In this document: piece after piece, positions 18,343 through 30,887 of the stretch | How positions within the stretch are numbered: the first letter of the stretch is position 1 | How the letters are laid out: every line of letters begins with the position of its first letter | Position numbers and translations under genes: made by a program | The notes under the pieces: model-generated | What the model was told of the DNA's origin: nothing | The model's database searches: none | The model's input: only the letters and a program-made list of their open reading frames with translations | Assembly: GCA_964030475.1 (NCBI GenBank) | Contig: CAXIPT010000001.1 | Coordinates: 26,425,200-26,489,199 of the forward strand | DNA from: Tethya wilhelma | Lineage: Eukaryota > Porifera > Demospongiae > Tethyida > Tethyidae | Reading direction: 5' to 3' | Length of the DNA: 64,000 nt

Positions 18343-21207
18343 TTTTGACAGAGCAACAGAGTCTGTCTGGTCAAAGCTCCTTCTCCGATGTGGTCTTAGC
18401 CTGTACGGTGCTTGCAGTACAGAACGAGGAACACTCACTCTGAAATGTATGCATTTGGTAGTACAAATAAGGGAGTACAAAGTTGACAACAGATAATAGT
18501 AAACTCCATGAGTTAGGCTAAGATACACATATACCCAGGAACATCTGTATCCCTAGATTCAAACCAGTATGTGGAAATGTAAATACATGCATAGTTAGGT
18601 TGAGGATTCTTCAAGCAGCCTCATGAGAAACAATAACATACCTGATGTATCTTGTGGGTGAGTTCATCTTGGAGTGTTTGTCCTCACACACAGGACACTG
18701 CGCTCCAAGGCACCCACCATCCTTGGAGGAGTGGAGACACACAGGAAACAATCGGCTGTTTAGCAAATAGCTACTGACACCTATAAACGGGGGGACAGAC
18801 AGGGGTTATCCCCTCATTTTCTGTACAATAATATGGTAGGTGCTAACAATATCATACGTACGGTAGTACGTATAGTAGGAATGGGCCGACTGTCCCATAG
18901 ACACAATACAAAATGTTTATCACCATAAAAATCTAGTAAGACAAAGTTAAACCTTCAAACTTGCTCAGAAAGCTCTCTCAGACAGATTAACAAACGCTTG
19001 CATGGCCTAAAACTCACAGAAGCTTTCATAAGAACTCGTAGCGAGCGCTAGTTAGAAGCTACACCCACGCAATTTTGTTCTCACTTACTTACTTACTAAC
19101 TGACTTACTTGAAGGCGATTTCCAGAGAAACAAAAGACGTTGAGCTTGTTTTGACTACACAGAACAACTTGTTCTCATCTGGACTAGTGCCTTTTACACT
19201 CGCTTTCTGCCCAAATGTGTTAAAACAAGAGCTAGAAAGCTTTAAAACTTAGTATATAAATTCATACACTTCAATGCAGCCATCTTTTGTAGGTAGAGGT
19301 CAAAGGTCGTTATCTATCCACGTGGCATTTAATGCGCATGCTCATTAGCCTAATAGTACTGCTACTCAAGCTTTTTGTAAGGACTTACTAAGTCCCTGAT
19401 ATAGTCTCCTCACTTTAGTGTTGAAAAAAGTGAGTGAACAAGTATAGTAAAAATTTCATAAAAATTAACAGTGTAGGAATGGGCAGTGCGGTAAAAAGTA
19501 AGGAAACAAGGCATGTCGCAATTTCGGCACATGACTACTTCATTTTTTTATGCTCAAGTAGAGTATTGAAGATTAACTAAAACAACTTTGCCTATAGATT
19601 GCCTGCTTATATACTTTGCCCCACTTAGCTAGCTAACAGTTATAAGTTTCACACCTAATCCATCGGCATGCACTCCCTGTCAGTAATCCGACCATAAGGT
19701 GGCACACTCTGCAGCATACTGATTGGCATGCATGATCTATGAATTCCAACCATCCAGGCATGTACAACATTGTTTGAAGCATATCAATATTTATTTTCAT
19801 ATGACAGGATGTATGAGGAATCAAAAATGAAAATGAAGTAGTCATGTGCCGAAATTGCGACATGCCTTGTTTCCTTACTTTTTACCGCACTGCCCATTCC
19901 TACACTGTTAATTTTTATGAAATTTTTACTATACTTGTTTTACTATGTAATTGCACATACATCAAGAGTGAAAGGTTGTTAAGTATAATACGTATGGTAC
20001 AGGTGTTTGTGCTATTACTAAGAATTTAAAAAAAGTAACACACTACCTACAGCTACATTGACAGGCCTTCTTACATGTGGTACTAGATTGGTGATCATTA
20101 TCATCAACATCGTGATTCGCAGTTCCACTGCTTGTAGGCACCTCATCTGGAAGACTGTACAGAAAATATTGACAAATATTTTGCTACATACGTACCTCTA
20201 GATTCGCTAAAGCAGAATGTTACTTACTCTCCCCCTGACTTGAAACACTCAGAATGGTTGACTCTTCTAAACTCCTTAATCTCGGCAAAATATTCGTCAT
20301 CTTTCTCACTCAATTTCAAGTCACTTGTGTCCAGGAGTCCAGCAATCCAATCATACCCCAGTCGAGGGTCATCTCTAGCATATTTCCTGGGGAACTTTCT
20401 TGTTTTTCTCTTCTCTGAGAGCTGACGATCGAGTGCTCCAAACCGAGATGAATTCAACGACTCAACCAGTGGACTCCCTAGCTCTTCCCTAACAGAGGAA
20501 TGACCTGATTCTCTCTTTCGTCTTTTCGGAGAACTTCCTTTAATTGGAGAGGCATTTTCATTCTGTTCTCGGATGAAACTGACACTCAAACCACGTTTCT
20601 TGGATTGCTGTCTCTTTGAGGAAGAGAGGATAGACCTCTGTGGACAGGATCTGCCAGGAGTGGTTGGTCTTCGACTGGTGTTGACAACCACTTGACTGAG
20701 CTTTGGAGAAGGCAAACCGTTGGAAATGTGTCTGTCTGGTTGACTGCTATTCAAGAGAGCATCTTCTAATGAGAAGTCAATGCTGGGTGCAGGCTGGGCA
20801 CTTGAGGAGGCCTTAGGAGTGGAGGAAAGTCTACGACGGATTGGTTTTCCTTGTGGAGTTGTTATGAAAGCTACCCACTCTCCCTACCCACCTTCATGAA
20901 GTGGCTCATGGAAAGAAAAAGAACTGAGCAATACAAAATTTGGAGTCTCATTTAAAGATGTACTTTAACGTACCACATGTCCAGGAGATAGTTGGTCAAC
21001 TCTGGCTCTCTTTCTAGGTAGGTGGTCAACTCTTCTTTGCGGCCTTTCGGCATGAACAGCTATTTTCTGCCTTCTGTTTGAAACAGACGATGAAGCAACA
21101 CTTGTGTTTTGATTTTTGAGAGCTCTGACACTCCTCTGTAATTCAAACTGCTGCTCCTTAAGCTTTTGGAGGAGAACTTGACAAGTGGTTGAAGTGTTTG
21201 CCGCCAT
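18343..21207 (-). CDS. MIIP: MIIP homologue, copy 1 (exon-2 acceptor missing)
   Basis: Exons: 21207-20974, about 20861-20228, 20154-20047, 18755-18642, 18439-18343; later exons uncertain. Recognised from the vertebrate migration and invasion inhibitory protein: LGYDWIAGLLDTSD, then YFAEIKEFRRVNHSEC, a CxC zinc region joined to RLFPVCLHS ... CPVCED, and SVPRSVLQAPYRLRPHRRRS FDQTDS. Human MIIP binds IGFBP2 and restrains migration. Phases agree from exon 2 onward. Exon 1 (coiled coil then Arg-rich) ends at GTG|GTACGT, but at 20862, where exon 2 should begin, no AG acceptor exists: the sequence jumps straight into DNA that lies 2.6 kb away in copy 2. Copy 1 is thus either a deletion allele or misassembled. 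It shares an 88-bp divergent promoter with PSMB6. Confidence 0.8.
18855..19475. repeat. Copy of the TACGGTAGTACGTATAGTAG repeat
   Basis: Lies in a MIIP intron and resembles 3107-3745 throughout: the same opening block ending GGGCCGACTGTCCC, the TTACTTGAAGGCGATTTCCA segment, and the CCACGTGGCATT block. It runs directly into MITE copy 3, repeating the arrangement at 3.1-4.1 kb, so the two move or duplicate as one composite unit. Confidence 0.75.
19476..19900. mobile_element. MITE, GGAATGGGCAGTGCGG family, copy 3
   Basis: Inverted arms identical in kind to copies 1 and 2, with a different core of about 270 bp. It lies in a MIIP intron. Copy 4 at 59564-59983 is the same insertion in the duplicated locus. 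Confidence 0.85.
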
Positions 21208-21295
21208 GGAAATTCAAAAATTCAGAAAACAGTTATGGTGTGCTTTAATTAGAGTTGATTTCTAATTATTGCACACCTTATACCCACGAGTAAAG
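21208..21295. promoter_or_regulatory. Bidirectional promoter between MIIP and PSMB6
   Basis: Only 88 bp separate the divergent start codons. The interval is AT-rich with no TATA box at a convincing distance. The same arrangement recurs at 63881-63968 in the duplicated locus. Confidence 0.6.
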
Positions 21296-22580
21296 ATGGC
21301 TGCAATAACGTTGGATATTCCTGGTGCGTTCTCTACGAATGGAGCTCTAGCCGGTGAATCAACCACCTTAGATTCAAGCTGGATGAACAAGGCAGTAACT
21401 ACAGGAGTAAGTTTACCATTGCCCCTCTATTGATTCCAAAAATTTTTCACATCATTGATCAGTCATGATCAGTGTTAGTGGGTCAATTTTGATTTCGTGT
21501 TCTCTGTGTTCGTACAGACCTCCATAATGGCTGTGGAGTTTGATGGTGGTGTAATTATAGGGGCTGACTCTCGTACCAGTTCTGGTGTGTACGTAGCAAA
21601 CAGAGTGTCCGATAAATTGACTCAGATCTCAGATAAGATCTACTGCTGTCGTTCTGGCTCATCTGCCGACACACAGGACACGGCTGACCGGGTAAAACAT
21701 CACCTTAGTCTGCTTAGGTAGGTGGACAATATTGTCAGAAGCTGTACTTGTATACTTATACATTTTAGGTACATTTTGTTACTTTTGCGTATTTCTTAAT
21801 GCCTGGGTAAGTACTGAACTGCAGCATTCTTATTGACTATTTTGTGTCATTAGTTTAATGCCTTTTTTATAATTTCTCCAATTTTGTAAAATCGTAGTCC
21901 TAATTCTGTACAAACCACAAAACATTCACTCTGACTCTACCACAATATCCCTCCATCTCTCTTGCCCTGTGTCTAGTATTGAGATGGATGAGCCTCCTTT
22001 AGTGAAGACTGCTGCTAACCTCTTCCGACGTTTCTGCTATCAGAACAGAGACGAGAAGCTAGCTGGTATCATCTGTGCAGGCTGGGACCACAGGGAAGGT
22101 GGACAGGTGAGTGTGTGGGCTACCATACTCTAGTACAGCTTTGTACTTAAAGCTTCTTGCTCAGCAAAAAAATAACAAAAAAAGGTATAGTAGCATCTCG
22201 AAGATAGAACAGTCTACAAGAGTCATTTTGATCCTTGTTGAATAGGCAAAGTCTTTAGCTTGTGCTACTGTATGTCATCATGGGTGTCCAAAGGAGCAGT
22301 ACAGTGTGTGTACCATCTCTGAGTTTAGACTATAGCATGTCATTGTGTCGATGATAGTAATTATCATGGTCTGGCGATCTTTATTTTCAGGTTTACTCCA
22401 TTCCATTGGGTGGCATGTGTGTGAGACAACCATTTGCTATTGGAGGATCCGGTAGTACTTACATCTATGGCTATTGTGATGCTCACTACAAGAGAGGAAT
22501 GACACAAGAGGAGTGTGTGGAGTTTGTCAAGAATGGTATGTTACACAAATACACACATGTTATCATCGTGAATGGCATGA

Positions 22581-22631
<51 letters not shown>

Positions 22632-22761
22632 AGCTCTTGGTCTAGCTGTTGCTCGTGATGGTAGTTCAGGAGGTGTGTTACGACTAGCCTCAATTGCTGA
22701 GAGTGGGGTGACTAGAACAGTGTACACTGGCTCTGAGATACCACAGTTCTACAATGAATAG
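21296..22761 (+). CDS. PSMB6: 20S proteasome subunit beta type-6 (delta/Y, caspase-like)
   Basis: Five exons, 21296-21406, 21518-21717, 21977-22106, 22391-22535, 22634-22761, with continuous phase; 237 residues. A propeptide of about 34 residues ends before the catalytic Thr (VTTG then [20 protein letters not shown]). The rest matches beta-1: [73 protein letters not shown]. It forms the caspase-like site of the 20S core after autocatalytic removal of the propeptide. Intron 4 is only 98 bp and its polypyrimidine tract is a pure (CT)n microsatellite at 22580-22628, so repeat length could affect splicing. Shares a divergent promoter with MIIP. Confidence 0.97.
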
Positions 22762-23208
22762 CAGACTTGCTACATCCAAACTGGAATAATTATCACAGTC
22801 TTGTGATCAGTAACATCTTGCCACTATTATAAAATTATCATACTCAATACTATTCTGATAATAATAAAAATTTAATTATAATAATGTGAAATATACACGG
22901 TTTATGAGAATAAGCTTGATTTAATTAATGTCCTGCATACCTACACCAGGACAAATCTATAGCTAACTATAACAAGTGACAGAAAAGAAACTTATATGAG
23001 AAGAAGACTATACATGCAATCAAGTTGCATGTTCATAATAATTTATTATAGTTATGTATGAGGTGCACGTGTAAGGTTGAAACAGTAGAATTACAAACAA
23101 CCACCAATGTGTTATAAAAACTGACACAACAAAAATAACTTTCAATATTCAAAATGATTGCCATAATACCAGCATTACAGCTATAGGTTCGGTGGCATAT
23201 AATAGCTA
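22762..23208. other. Intergenic, AT-rich
   Basis: Convergent 3' flanks of PSMB6 and the VAMP-B gene. AATAAA-type signals occur near 22861. No gene or repeat recognised. Confidence 0.4.
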
Positions 23209-24605
23209 TCAACAGTATTTAGAGCAAACCCCTCCGACAACTGTATAGTGTTACAGACATGTGCAAACAGGATTATATTTTGCAAGCAAATTTTTAATTT
23301 TAGCAATTAATTTAACTCTTTTACCTCCTCCAATGATTGCCAGAAGAATAATAGTTATGATGATAATGATGGTTAGGATGAGACAAGTCTTGCTCTGCGT
23401 GAAAATTCAACATGGTCTTATCCGCTACAAACAAACCTAAAGGAATTCTCCCATGCAATTAATGCCTGCTCACAGTGCATGCTCAGTCAATGTGACCAAA
23501 TCAAAGTGTTATGGACATATATACATTACAGTACATGTGAAACTCTAGTCATACTTTTTTGTGTTTCCTTTCCTCTTTCTCTGCGAGTTTTTTTGCTCCC
23601 TTTTCAAATACTTTTGCACCTGACTCAAGAAGCCCTATGTGGCACAGAAGTACATCTGAAGATAACACACTGGCCAACTTTAGCAAGCTGCCTGGCTTGT
23701 ATTAAAACCAGGCCCTCCCCATGCTCAGTATGTGAGAAGTAAATTAAGCAGGGAAGGTTTGATTTGGTTTATGAAGCAAGCCATCTTATTAGTCTAAATT
23801 TTGATGATCAGGTATTGTACTATTAGACAGACAAGCTCACTTGTTCTTTCTTCAAGGTGTTCAAGTTGATCTTGTTTTTTCGCTGCCTTGTCAAGATTCT
23901 CTAAAACAACGCCCTTTACCTGGATGTATGTAAGTAGGTACAGAATGATGCATAATTGTACAATGTGTATAATGAATAATACATGTAATTATTATTGCAT
24001 GAGTACATACCTCAATAACTTGCTGGTTTAACCTCTCAATTCCTGACCTGCAAGAATTAAAGTGCATAATATTATACAAATTAAAAGTTAATGGTTCTCA
24101 TAAATTCCTGTGTGGCTATAATTATGTATAGCTACCTTTGTGGAGGTAGCTAAAGTAATACGTATATTAGTCATTACGTAATACATTTGTACATCAGTAC
24201 TACAATCCCATTATAGTACTATACATGTACATCGACTGGCCATTCAATGTATATGTACAATCATGTATGTAGTATGTAGTGTTGGTGTAGCCTCGTACCC
24301 AGGCCTTCCCCAAAAAATATGCAACTCGCGAAATATAAAATACGTGCCGGGAAAGGCCTGGGAACGAGGCTAGTGTTGGTGGTGAGTTCACTACCCACCA
24401 GAGCACACAATTTTAACAAGATGTTAATACTAGTTAAGTGTCTTGAAATATTTAGAGAGAGATACAATTAATAGTAAAATTCCTGGACTCGATCAGCAGG
24501 GAATCAAACCCAAGATCTCCCACTGGGACTGAAGTGATAGGTCTGCTCTGGGATTGCATTTGTGCATGCCCTGTGACCCAGGCCGTAACCCCATGTACCA
24601 CGTGT

Positions 24606-24659
<54 letters not shown>

Positions 24660-25555
24660 ACATAATATTATCCCACAGGCACTCAGTGGCTTATAAAAGT
24701 GGTGTTATACTCACGCACATGATTGTATTGCATGTATGACAAATCACTACTTTTTCCTCACACAGCTAATTACAGTTCAAGTACTTATCCTATTACGGTA
24801 TATGGATGATCAGTATACTCATTACACTACTATACAAACACATTTTTAAACCACAATCGATATAATAGCTAACGTTTCATACTATAGTAGTATATAACTA
24901 TCAGATCGATCCTTTAGTGTACAAAAGGAATGTGTTGTGAATCCAAATGCATGCACAATAATATCATTTGACTTTGTGTAACATAAATTCAGGTTATATA
25001 GCTTGATCATGACATCAGCCATAATTTGTTATGTATCAAGACAAGACTATATAGCACATGTACAGTACCCTGAGCCATGATGGGTAATGGTATTGTCACT
25101 ATTGTGTCAATATGCAGCGTGCATGACTTGATTATGATTGCGATCAAGACATATAATCCGTTATCATAAAGGACACATACACATGCAGGCTAGGGTTGAA
25201 CCTCAACAAGTGAAAATTTCACTCAAACAAAGCTAGCTGCAGCCTGTAGTGTGTAATACTTCAACCCTTAATTCTGGCATACATCGTCACGTCATAAAAA
25301 TAAAATTTGTGTGAGGAGGTGTTGGGTCTTTGACCAACAACTGAGCCACAATATACCGGTATATCAAATCCATTCAACAGCATAGCTAGGGATTAGCATG
25401 GCCAGTATAATATGGCAGTAGTCAGTAGGTATTAGCCTCGTCCCCAGGTCCCTCTCTAGCTCATATTAACTTTTATTTATAAATCATTTGCATACTGAAA
25501 TGAATTTATATAGAACTTTTTTACACTTTTCAAGTTTCTTTATAGTCACTCACAT
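23209..25555 (-). CDS. VAMP/synaptobrevin-like R-SNARE, divergent paralogue B
   Basis: Six exons, A-T of the start codon at 25555-25554, then 24047-24011, 23919-23841, 23634-23555, 23394-23325, 23240-23209, phases continuous. The start codon is split AT|G by intron 1 (donor AT|GTGAGT). The SNARE motif reads VKGVVLENLDKAAKKQDQL then LEHLEERTRLLESGAKVF. A single hydrophobic helix (LILTIIIIITIILLAIIGG) follows, then a short tail VCSKYC. R-SNAREs sit on vesicles and pair with three Q-SNARE helices to drive fusion. The zero-layer Arg of the family (VLERDQKL in VAMP2) aligns here with Lys (AAKKQDQL). Same exon plan as the neighbouring paralogues, so a tandem duplicate; function may have drifted. 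Confidence 0.75.
24288..24373. mobile_element. Foldback element, TAGCCTCGT...ACGAGGCTA
   Basis: Inside intron 1 of VAMP-B. Arms TAGCCTCGTACCCAGGCCTT and its near reverse complement ending GGAACGAGGCTA enclose a core of about 45 bp. One of the cleaner members of this family. Confidence 0.8.
24610..24656. repeat. (GA)n microsatellite
   Basis: Pure GA run in intron 1 of VAMP-B. Confidence 0.95.
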
Positions 25556-26263
25556 GATTGTGCTCACTGAACTTCAAGTTGTCTTTGCGAGTCTCTCAGC
25601 TGTGAACTCACTGAAGCAACCTGAACGTACGTTGATTTATATATCGACCGAGTCTCTTTCAAACAGGAAACTGAGATCTGTGATAATATTATTATATTAA
25701 ACTGCCATGTGATCATAAGGAATTATACCACAATAGTGCTAGTCAGTGCACCTTGGACTGCAGCACTACAGTACAACTTCTCAAACTCCCGGAAGTATGT
25801 TTCGTACCCTATATAGCTATAGTTCGGTTCAATTGCAAACTAACAAGCAGCAAGTTGACATAGATCTATGTTTTGATTTTCTATATACTGGCAAAAGGGG
25901 TGGAGCTGAGGTAAGGGGGTGGAGAAAAGTCATCAATTAATTTGCTCAAGCGCATAATATTATTTGCGCATAAACAAAACACACTTGCATTATATTCATA
26001 CACTCCCCTGTAGTCTTCACATCCACTAAACATACACATGTACACTAGCTATGTGAGCATAAACTTACAATATATATATATATATATATAATATATATTA
26101 AATTTATTAATGTTGATGCATCCCAAAAATAAATGTGCGTATACAAGATATTACTCAGACTGAGAAACAATAGGAAAAAACATATTAATGTTATAAAAAA
26201 CAAACAAAATAGTTTTTTCAAAAACTTTACATTATGCTATAAGCTGACTCATGCAAGTGGTCA

Positions 26264-28151
26264 TCAACAGTGCTGACTGCAGACCCCTGCAACAACTATA
26301 GATAGAACAGAGTAGGAGAAATCAATAATATTCAAAGTTCTATAATATAGAGGGATTCCACATAACTATTAGCCAATTAGCGCTTCAGACTTTGACCACG
26401 CCTCTTGTGGGCATTGCCATAATTATGTTCCACATATAAATGAACGATTTTGCACAGAAGGATATTCAAGCACTTTTTGGCAATTTTGTTTTATGGGTGT
26501 CATTATTGGAGTTTAATAAGTAAGGAAATGGAGTTTTATGCAGTAAACTTACTTAGAATTGCTCTTCTGTCACAAAAATCTGCTCGCGTTTTACATGTGG
26601 AGCATAGGGAAACTTGATTCCTTGCCAACAAAAGGTGTGGCCAAAATATGCATAATACTTCCGCTTGAATGCGGTGTTAATTGGGACTTCAAAGACTTTC
26701 AGCGCTGTTGATTGGCTAACTGTTTTGTGGAATCCCTCTATAAGCTTCATTATGTAAGCAATATTAGCCTCATAAACCAGGCCCTGGCTGTATGCTGTAT
26801 ATATTGCTAAGTGCGGGATTAGCAATAAGCATAGCGGGGAAGACCTGATTTAGGAGGTAAGCAATACCGTATACCGCTTAATTTTCGAGGTTACTTAATC
26901 TTCGCGGATTGCGCTATTGCAGAATTTCGTTGAATAAATTTCGCGGATTGATATCATTCGTGTGCGCACGCATATGAGCACGCAATTTTTCGTTGAACAA
27001 TTTTCGTGGATAACGTTCAATCCTCGAAAACCGTGAAAGTTAAGTACCACGAAAATTAAGTGGTATACGGTATAGTAAGAGCTAGATCACATAATTCCTT
27101 ACTTGCAACAGCAATCACAACAAATATTATTATGAGGATGATGACAAGAAGTAGCCAGAGCTGAATGAGAATGTACATGCATAAGTAAATAATTGAATGA
27201 ATAACAGTACTGTAGAATTCACATACAGTGGAACCCCTCTTAATTAGCAGTCACCCCTCAATCAGCAGCCATCAGTATGCCTTACTCATATTCAGGCAGT
27301 GCATGCATGATCAGTGTTTATTAAAAGCAAACAACAGTTGATTTCTATGCACTATTGATTGAAAATCATGACATTTCGATCAACACTTGAAAACCAAAAC
27401 CCTTTTACAAAGGCCACCCACTCTATATAATATCCAATATGCCATCCCCAAGGGTAGCCATTATCGAACAATTCCACTGTATATGTCCGATAATAATGTG
27501 ATCAGCTAAAGTCCATCTGGTTTGAGAATGCCGCCTGAAGTGAATAATTATTAATGATATTCATAACCATACTTTTCTATGGGACAAAATAGTTAACTTT
27601 TGATTGGTAAGGTGTAAGAAGCTGAAAAAGCAACCAAAAGGACGGGGAGATTGAGTGCTTTCCAATGGTGCTTGAAATTTTGAAATCAGTTGGATATTTA
27701 GAAAGTTATTCAAGTTTTTCTACCAGCATTCTCAAACCAGATGGACTTTAGTTTGTGACATTGTAAGGCATGATGACATCTTGCACATTAAGTAGTTGCA
27801 CTCACCTTAGCATTCTGACATTGCTTCTTCCTTCTTAATTTTGTCGAAGTCTTTACAAATGAATCTGCTTCATGTTGAAGATGCTCTGTTGGAAACAAAG
27901 AAGATCAGCTACCTATAGTGTTTCTCAATAGGTACAAAATTCATAATGATACCATTTCATTTCAGTGGTGGTAAAATCGGAAACTTCCCATACAATTAGT
28001 TACACAAACAATGTGTTTATTTATTGATCATGTTCATTTAATGTTATCAAAATCTCACCAGCTCTCTCGTCAAGATGATCTAGCTTGTCTCCTCTCTCAA
28101 TGACCTTGTTGAAGTTGTCACGTACAATTCCCTTTACCTGATGTGTATGTG

Positions 28152-28192
<41 letters not shown>

Positions 28193-28585
28193 ATATGTAC
28201 GTTTAAAAAGGATAATAATTTTTATTATACAGAGTGTATCGATATCCCATGTACACCTTACCTCATCGGTTTGTCTGTTTAGCTCTGCAATATTCGACCT
28301 AATAAGAACAATAATAAAAACTTAAAACTAGTGCTAGGTCACATGATTGAATCAACATCCCTATAAGCTTGTGTACAGTATATACAGTAACAATGACTAA
28401 TCAAACTGGATAACAATGAATAGTGTTTTGTCAACTGAATAGTTATTGTGAATACCCCATATATGCCTACATATGACATCATTTCTCATTACATCACTAC
28501 TATAATTTTATTATAGAACTGAGTCAGCAATGGTTATTACTACCACAAGAGTCAAATCTTACTACGAACTTATGAGGGAGTGAAA

Positions 28586-28630
<45 letters not shown>

Positions 28631-30698
28631 ATAGACCCTCATTAATAATTATGACATAATACACACCGCAGAAAACTATATATGACCATGATTTGTTCAT
28701 CATTAATTCTTTTGAACAAAATAAACAGAAATTAGTCACATTTAGAGCTACCCTGACTCCACTCCTGTAGACCCACCAATACCTGCCACCATGGCAAGGT
28801 AGTTTTAAGATCCAATAAATAGATAATTCAGGCTCACCACAAGTTTGTATCGTACATAGCCAGGTAGTTCAAGTGATGGAAAATTTAATTAGCCAATTTA
28901 CATACCGTATAGCGGGAAATTTTCGTTGGTGCAAAATTTCGTACAAACGCGCCGGAAGAAATTTTCGTAGTTTTAAATTTCGTATACGCGGCGCGCGCTC
29001 GTATAAAGTAAATGCGGCAGTTAAATTTTCGCAGTTTTAATTTTCGTATATTCGAACCGCATACGAAATATACGAAAATTTCCACCATACGAAAATTTCC
29101 CGCTATACTGTATACCCCTCTCAAGTCTTACTGGCCAGCCAGTCAAGTTTAAAGATTGGCTGAATTAAATCGCTAGAATGAGCTACATAGGTCAATTTTT
29201 GAACTTGTAGGTTTGCATGAGCATATTCCTAGATCCTGAGCCAATGTGTGGTCAGTGACTGTGTATAACTGAAAGGCTTGCACACGGATCACATACATTA
29301 TCATCCTTCATTTACCAATTTGCATTTGTATACTTTTTTTCAGCAAAACCCCCCAGGCTAATATTAATTGCATGACTACTATTGCAGGGTTTTCCCACGT
29401 ACACAAGTATATACACAGGTGCATGGACTTGGAGTATAATATACATTAATGATACACATCCCACACAAACTCTCTAGCTAAATATAGGCTGAACAGTTCA
29501 ATCAACCATTGTAGAATTGTCTGTATTTGAATTAAGTCCTTTTTGTAATAGTAATGCTCTTATATATGACCTAAGATAGCTATAGCTAGGTGTGGCACAG
29601 AAGGCAGACTTCTGCACTGGGAGTACTCAATTGCACAGGAAACAACAACCCATGCAGACAAAAAAAAATACTCCCAACAAATTCCAACATTGAAAACCAC
29701 TATCACAGTCTTCTTAAGCACTTTTATAAAATAATATGTACCATACTGTTAGTTCAGATTTAAACGTCTATGGAATTGTGTACTTTGGTGGAGTGGACAT
29801 ACAATTATACCAACAGCTAGTATACATCACTGACATTGATCTGTTTTAAGTAGCACACTGTAGGTGCTTGTTTTAAACAATTAAACAAACATATATATGC
29901 TATGTATGTTGTTGACACATGATCATAATGGAAGTGAGCAGTCACTGAGATGGGATAAGATGTCTGATAGGCTCATAATAATGTAACACTGGATCAATTT
30001 CAATGCCCACTAACTATACAAGTTCAGTTGTAAATCACAATTTTTATCAATAGCTGCTTGTTTACTTGTATATAATTATAGTGACACACATTCATAAAAG
30101 GATTTGCACATGGCTGTCATGTGACTATAGGGACGTTGTGCCACATACAGCATGCCTGGATAATAATAACCCACCCCTCAGTATATGGTAAACAATCTTC
30201 AATGGTTTCTGACAAAATTGAGATGCTGGAGTTTTAATCGAAGGCAGTTCATATTCTGTGAGAGAACCTCAGCAGACTCGGCTCAATTTACATGTCAGTG
30301 TCTGACTATAACCTCCCCTGCATGTATGAATCCAGACTGATTCAGTGAAGAGTTTCAAGTGGGGCTACATAGCTGGGGAGTGGCACCATCACAGCTGACC
30401 ATTATTATGTTAGCATAATATTAGTTTCTGCATAATTTTCCGAGAGCTATAGCTATTAATTTTATTGAACTACATACAACAGACTTTGTAGGTTTCATTA
30501 TAATACCCACAGTTACTCGATCCACCAAGGAAAATTAAGCACATGCCTGCATGATTTTGCTACACAATGATACACCCATACTTGGTTTCTGTGGTTGCCT
30601 ACCAGCTTGTATCAACACGCCACAATGACAAGGCATTGCAAAGGAACTGTCAATAGGCTCTAGACTACAAACAAATACACTACAGAATAGACTTACAT
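26264..30698 (-). CDS. VAMP/synaptobrevin-like R-SNARE, paralogue A
   Basis: Six exons: start codon A-T at 30698-30697, then 28298-28262, 28137-28059, 27885-27806, 27160-27103, 26295-26264, phases continuous. The start codon is again split AT|G (AT|GTAAGTC). The protein reads SNIAELNRQTDE, then VKGIVRDNFNKVIERGDKL with the zero-layer Arg retained, DERAEHLQHEADSF, a basic KLRRKK stretch and a membrane anchor (LWLLLVIILIIIFVVIAVA) followed by VCSQHC. About 95 residues, compact for a VAMP (no proline-rich N-terminus). Intron 1 is 2.4 kb and carries a MITE at 28903-29114; intron 4 carries one at 27507-27750 and intron 5 one at 26864-27074. It should be a vesicle R-SNARE; which trafficking step is unknown. 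Confidence 0.8.
26864..27074. mobile_element. MITE, ATACCGTATACCGCTTAATT family
   Basis: Ends ATACCGTATACCGCTTAATT and the reverse complement AATTAAGTGGTATACGGTAT. Lies in the last intron of VAMP-A. Internally rich in TTCG/CGAA, like the related element at 28903. Confidence 0.8.
27507..27750. mobile_element. MITE, AAAGTCCATCTGGTTTGAGA family, copy 2
   Basis: Both inverted ends are intact (TAAAGTCCATCTGGTTTGAG ... CCAGATGGACTTTA). Located in intron 4 of VAMP-A. Confidence 0.85.
28143..28192. repeat. (GT)n microsatellite
   Basis: GT run immediately upstream of VAMP-A exon 3 (minus strand), very close to its splice acceptor. A matching (CA)n run lies at 28589-28624. Confidence 0.9.
28903..29114. 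mobile_element. MITE, TACCGTATAGCGGGAAATTT family
   Basis: Inverted ends TACCGTATAGCGGGAAATTT and AAATTTCCCGCTATACTGTA; the interior is a patchwork of AAATTTTCG and CGAAAATTT motifs. Lies in intron 1 of VAMP-A. Resembles the 26864 element in composition but has a different terminal sequence. Confidence 0.8.
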
Positions 30699-30887
30699 GA
30701 TGCTGTCAACTCAAAAGTGATATCTGTCGTTGTCTTGATGTCAATGTGAAGCAATTAGCGCGCCTTTAAACTTTCTCTTGATTGATTTTCACACCCACCG
30801 GAAATCAATAAAACCTCAATTTCGTAATACCAAACTAACTAGTAGTACACATAGTGCATGATGTGCCTCGCGCAGAGTCTGTAATTA

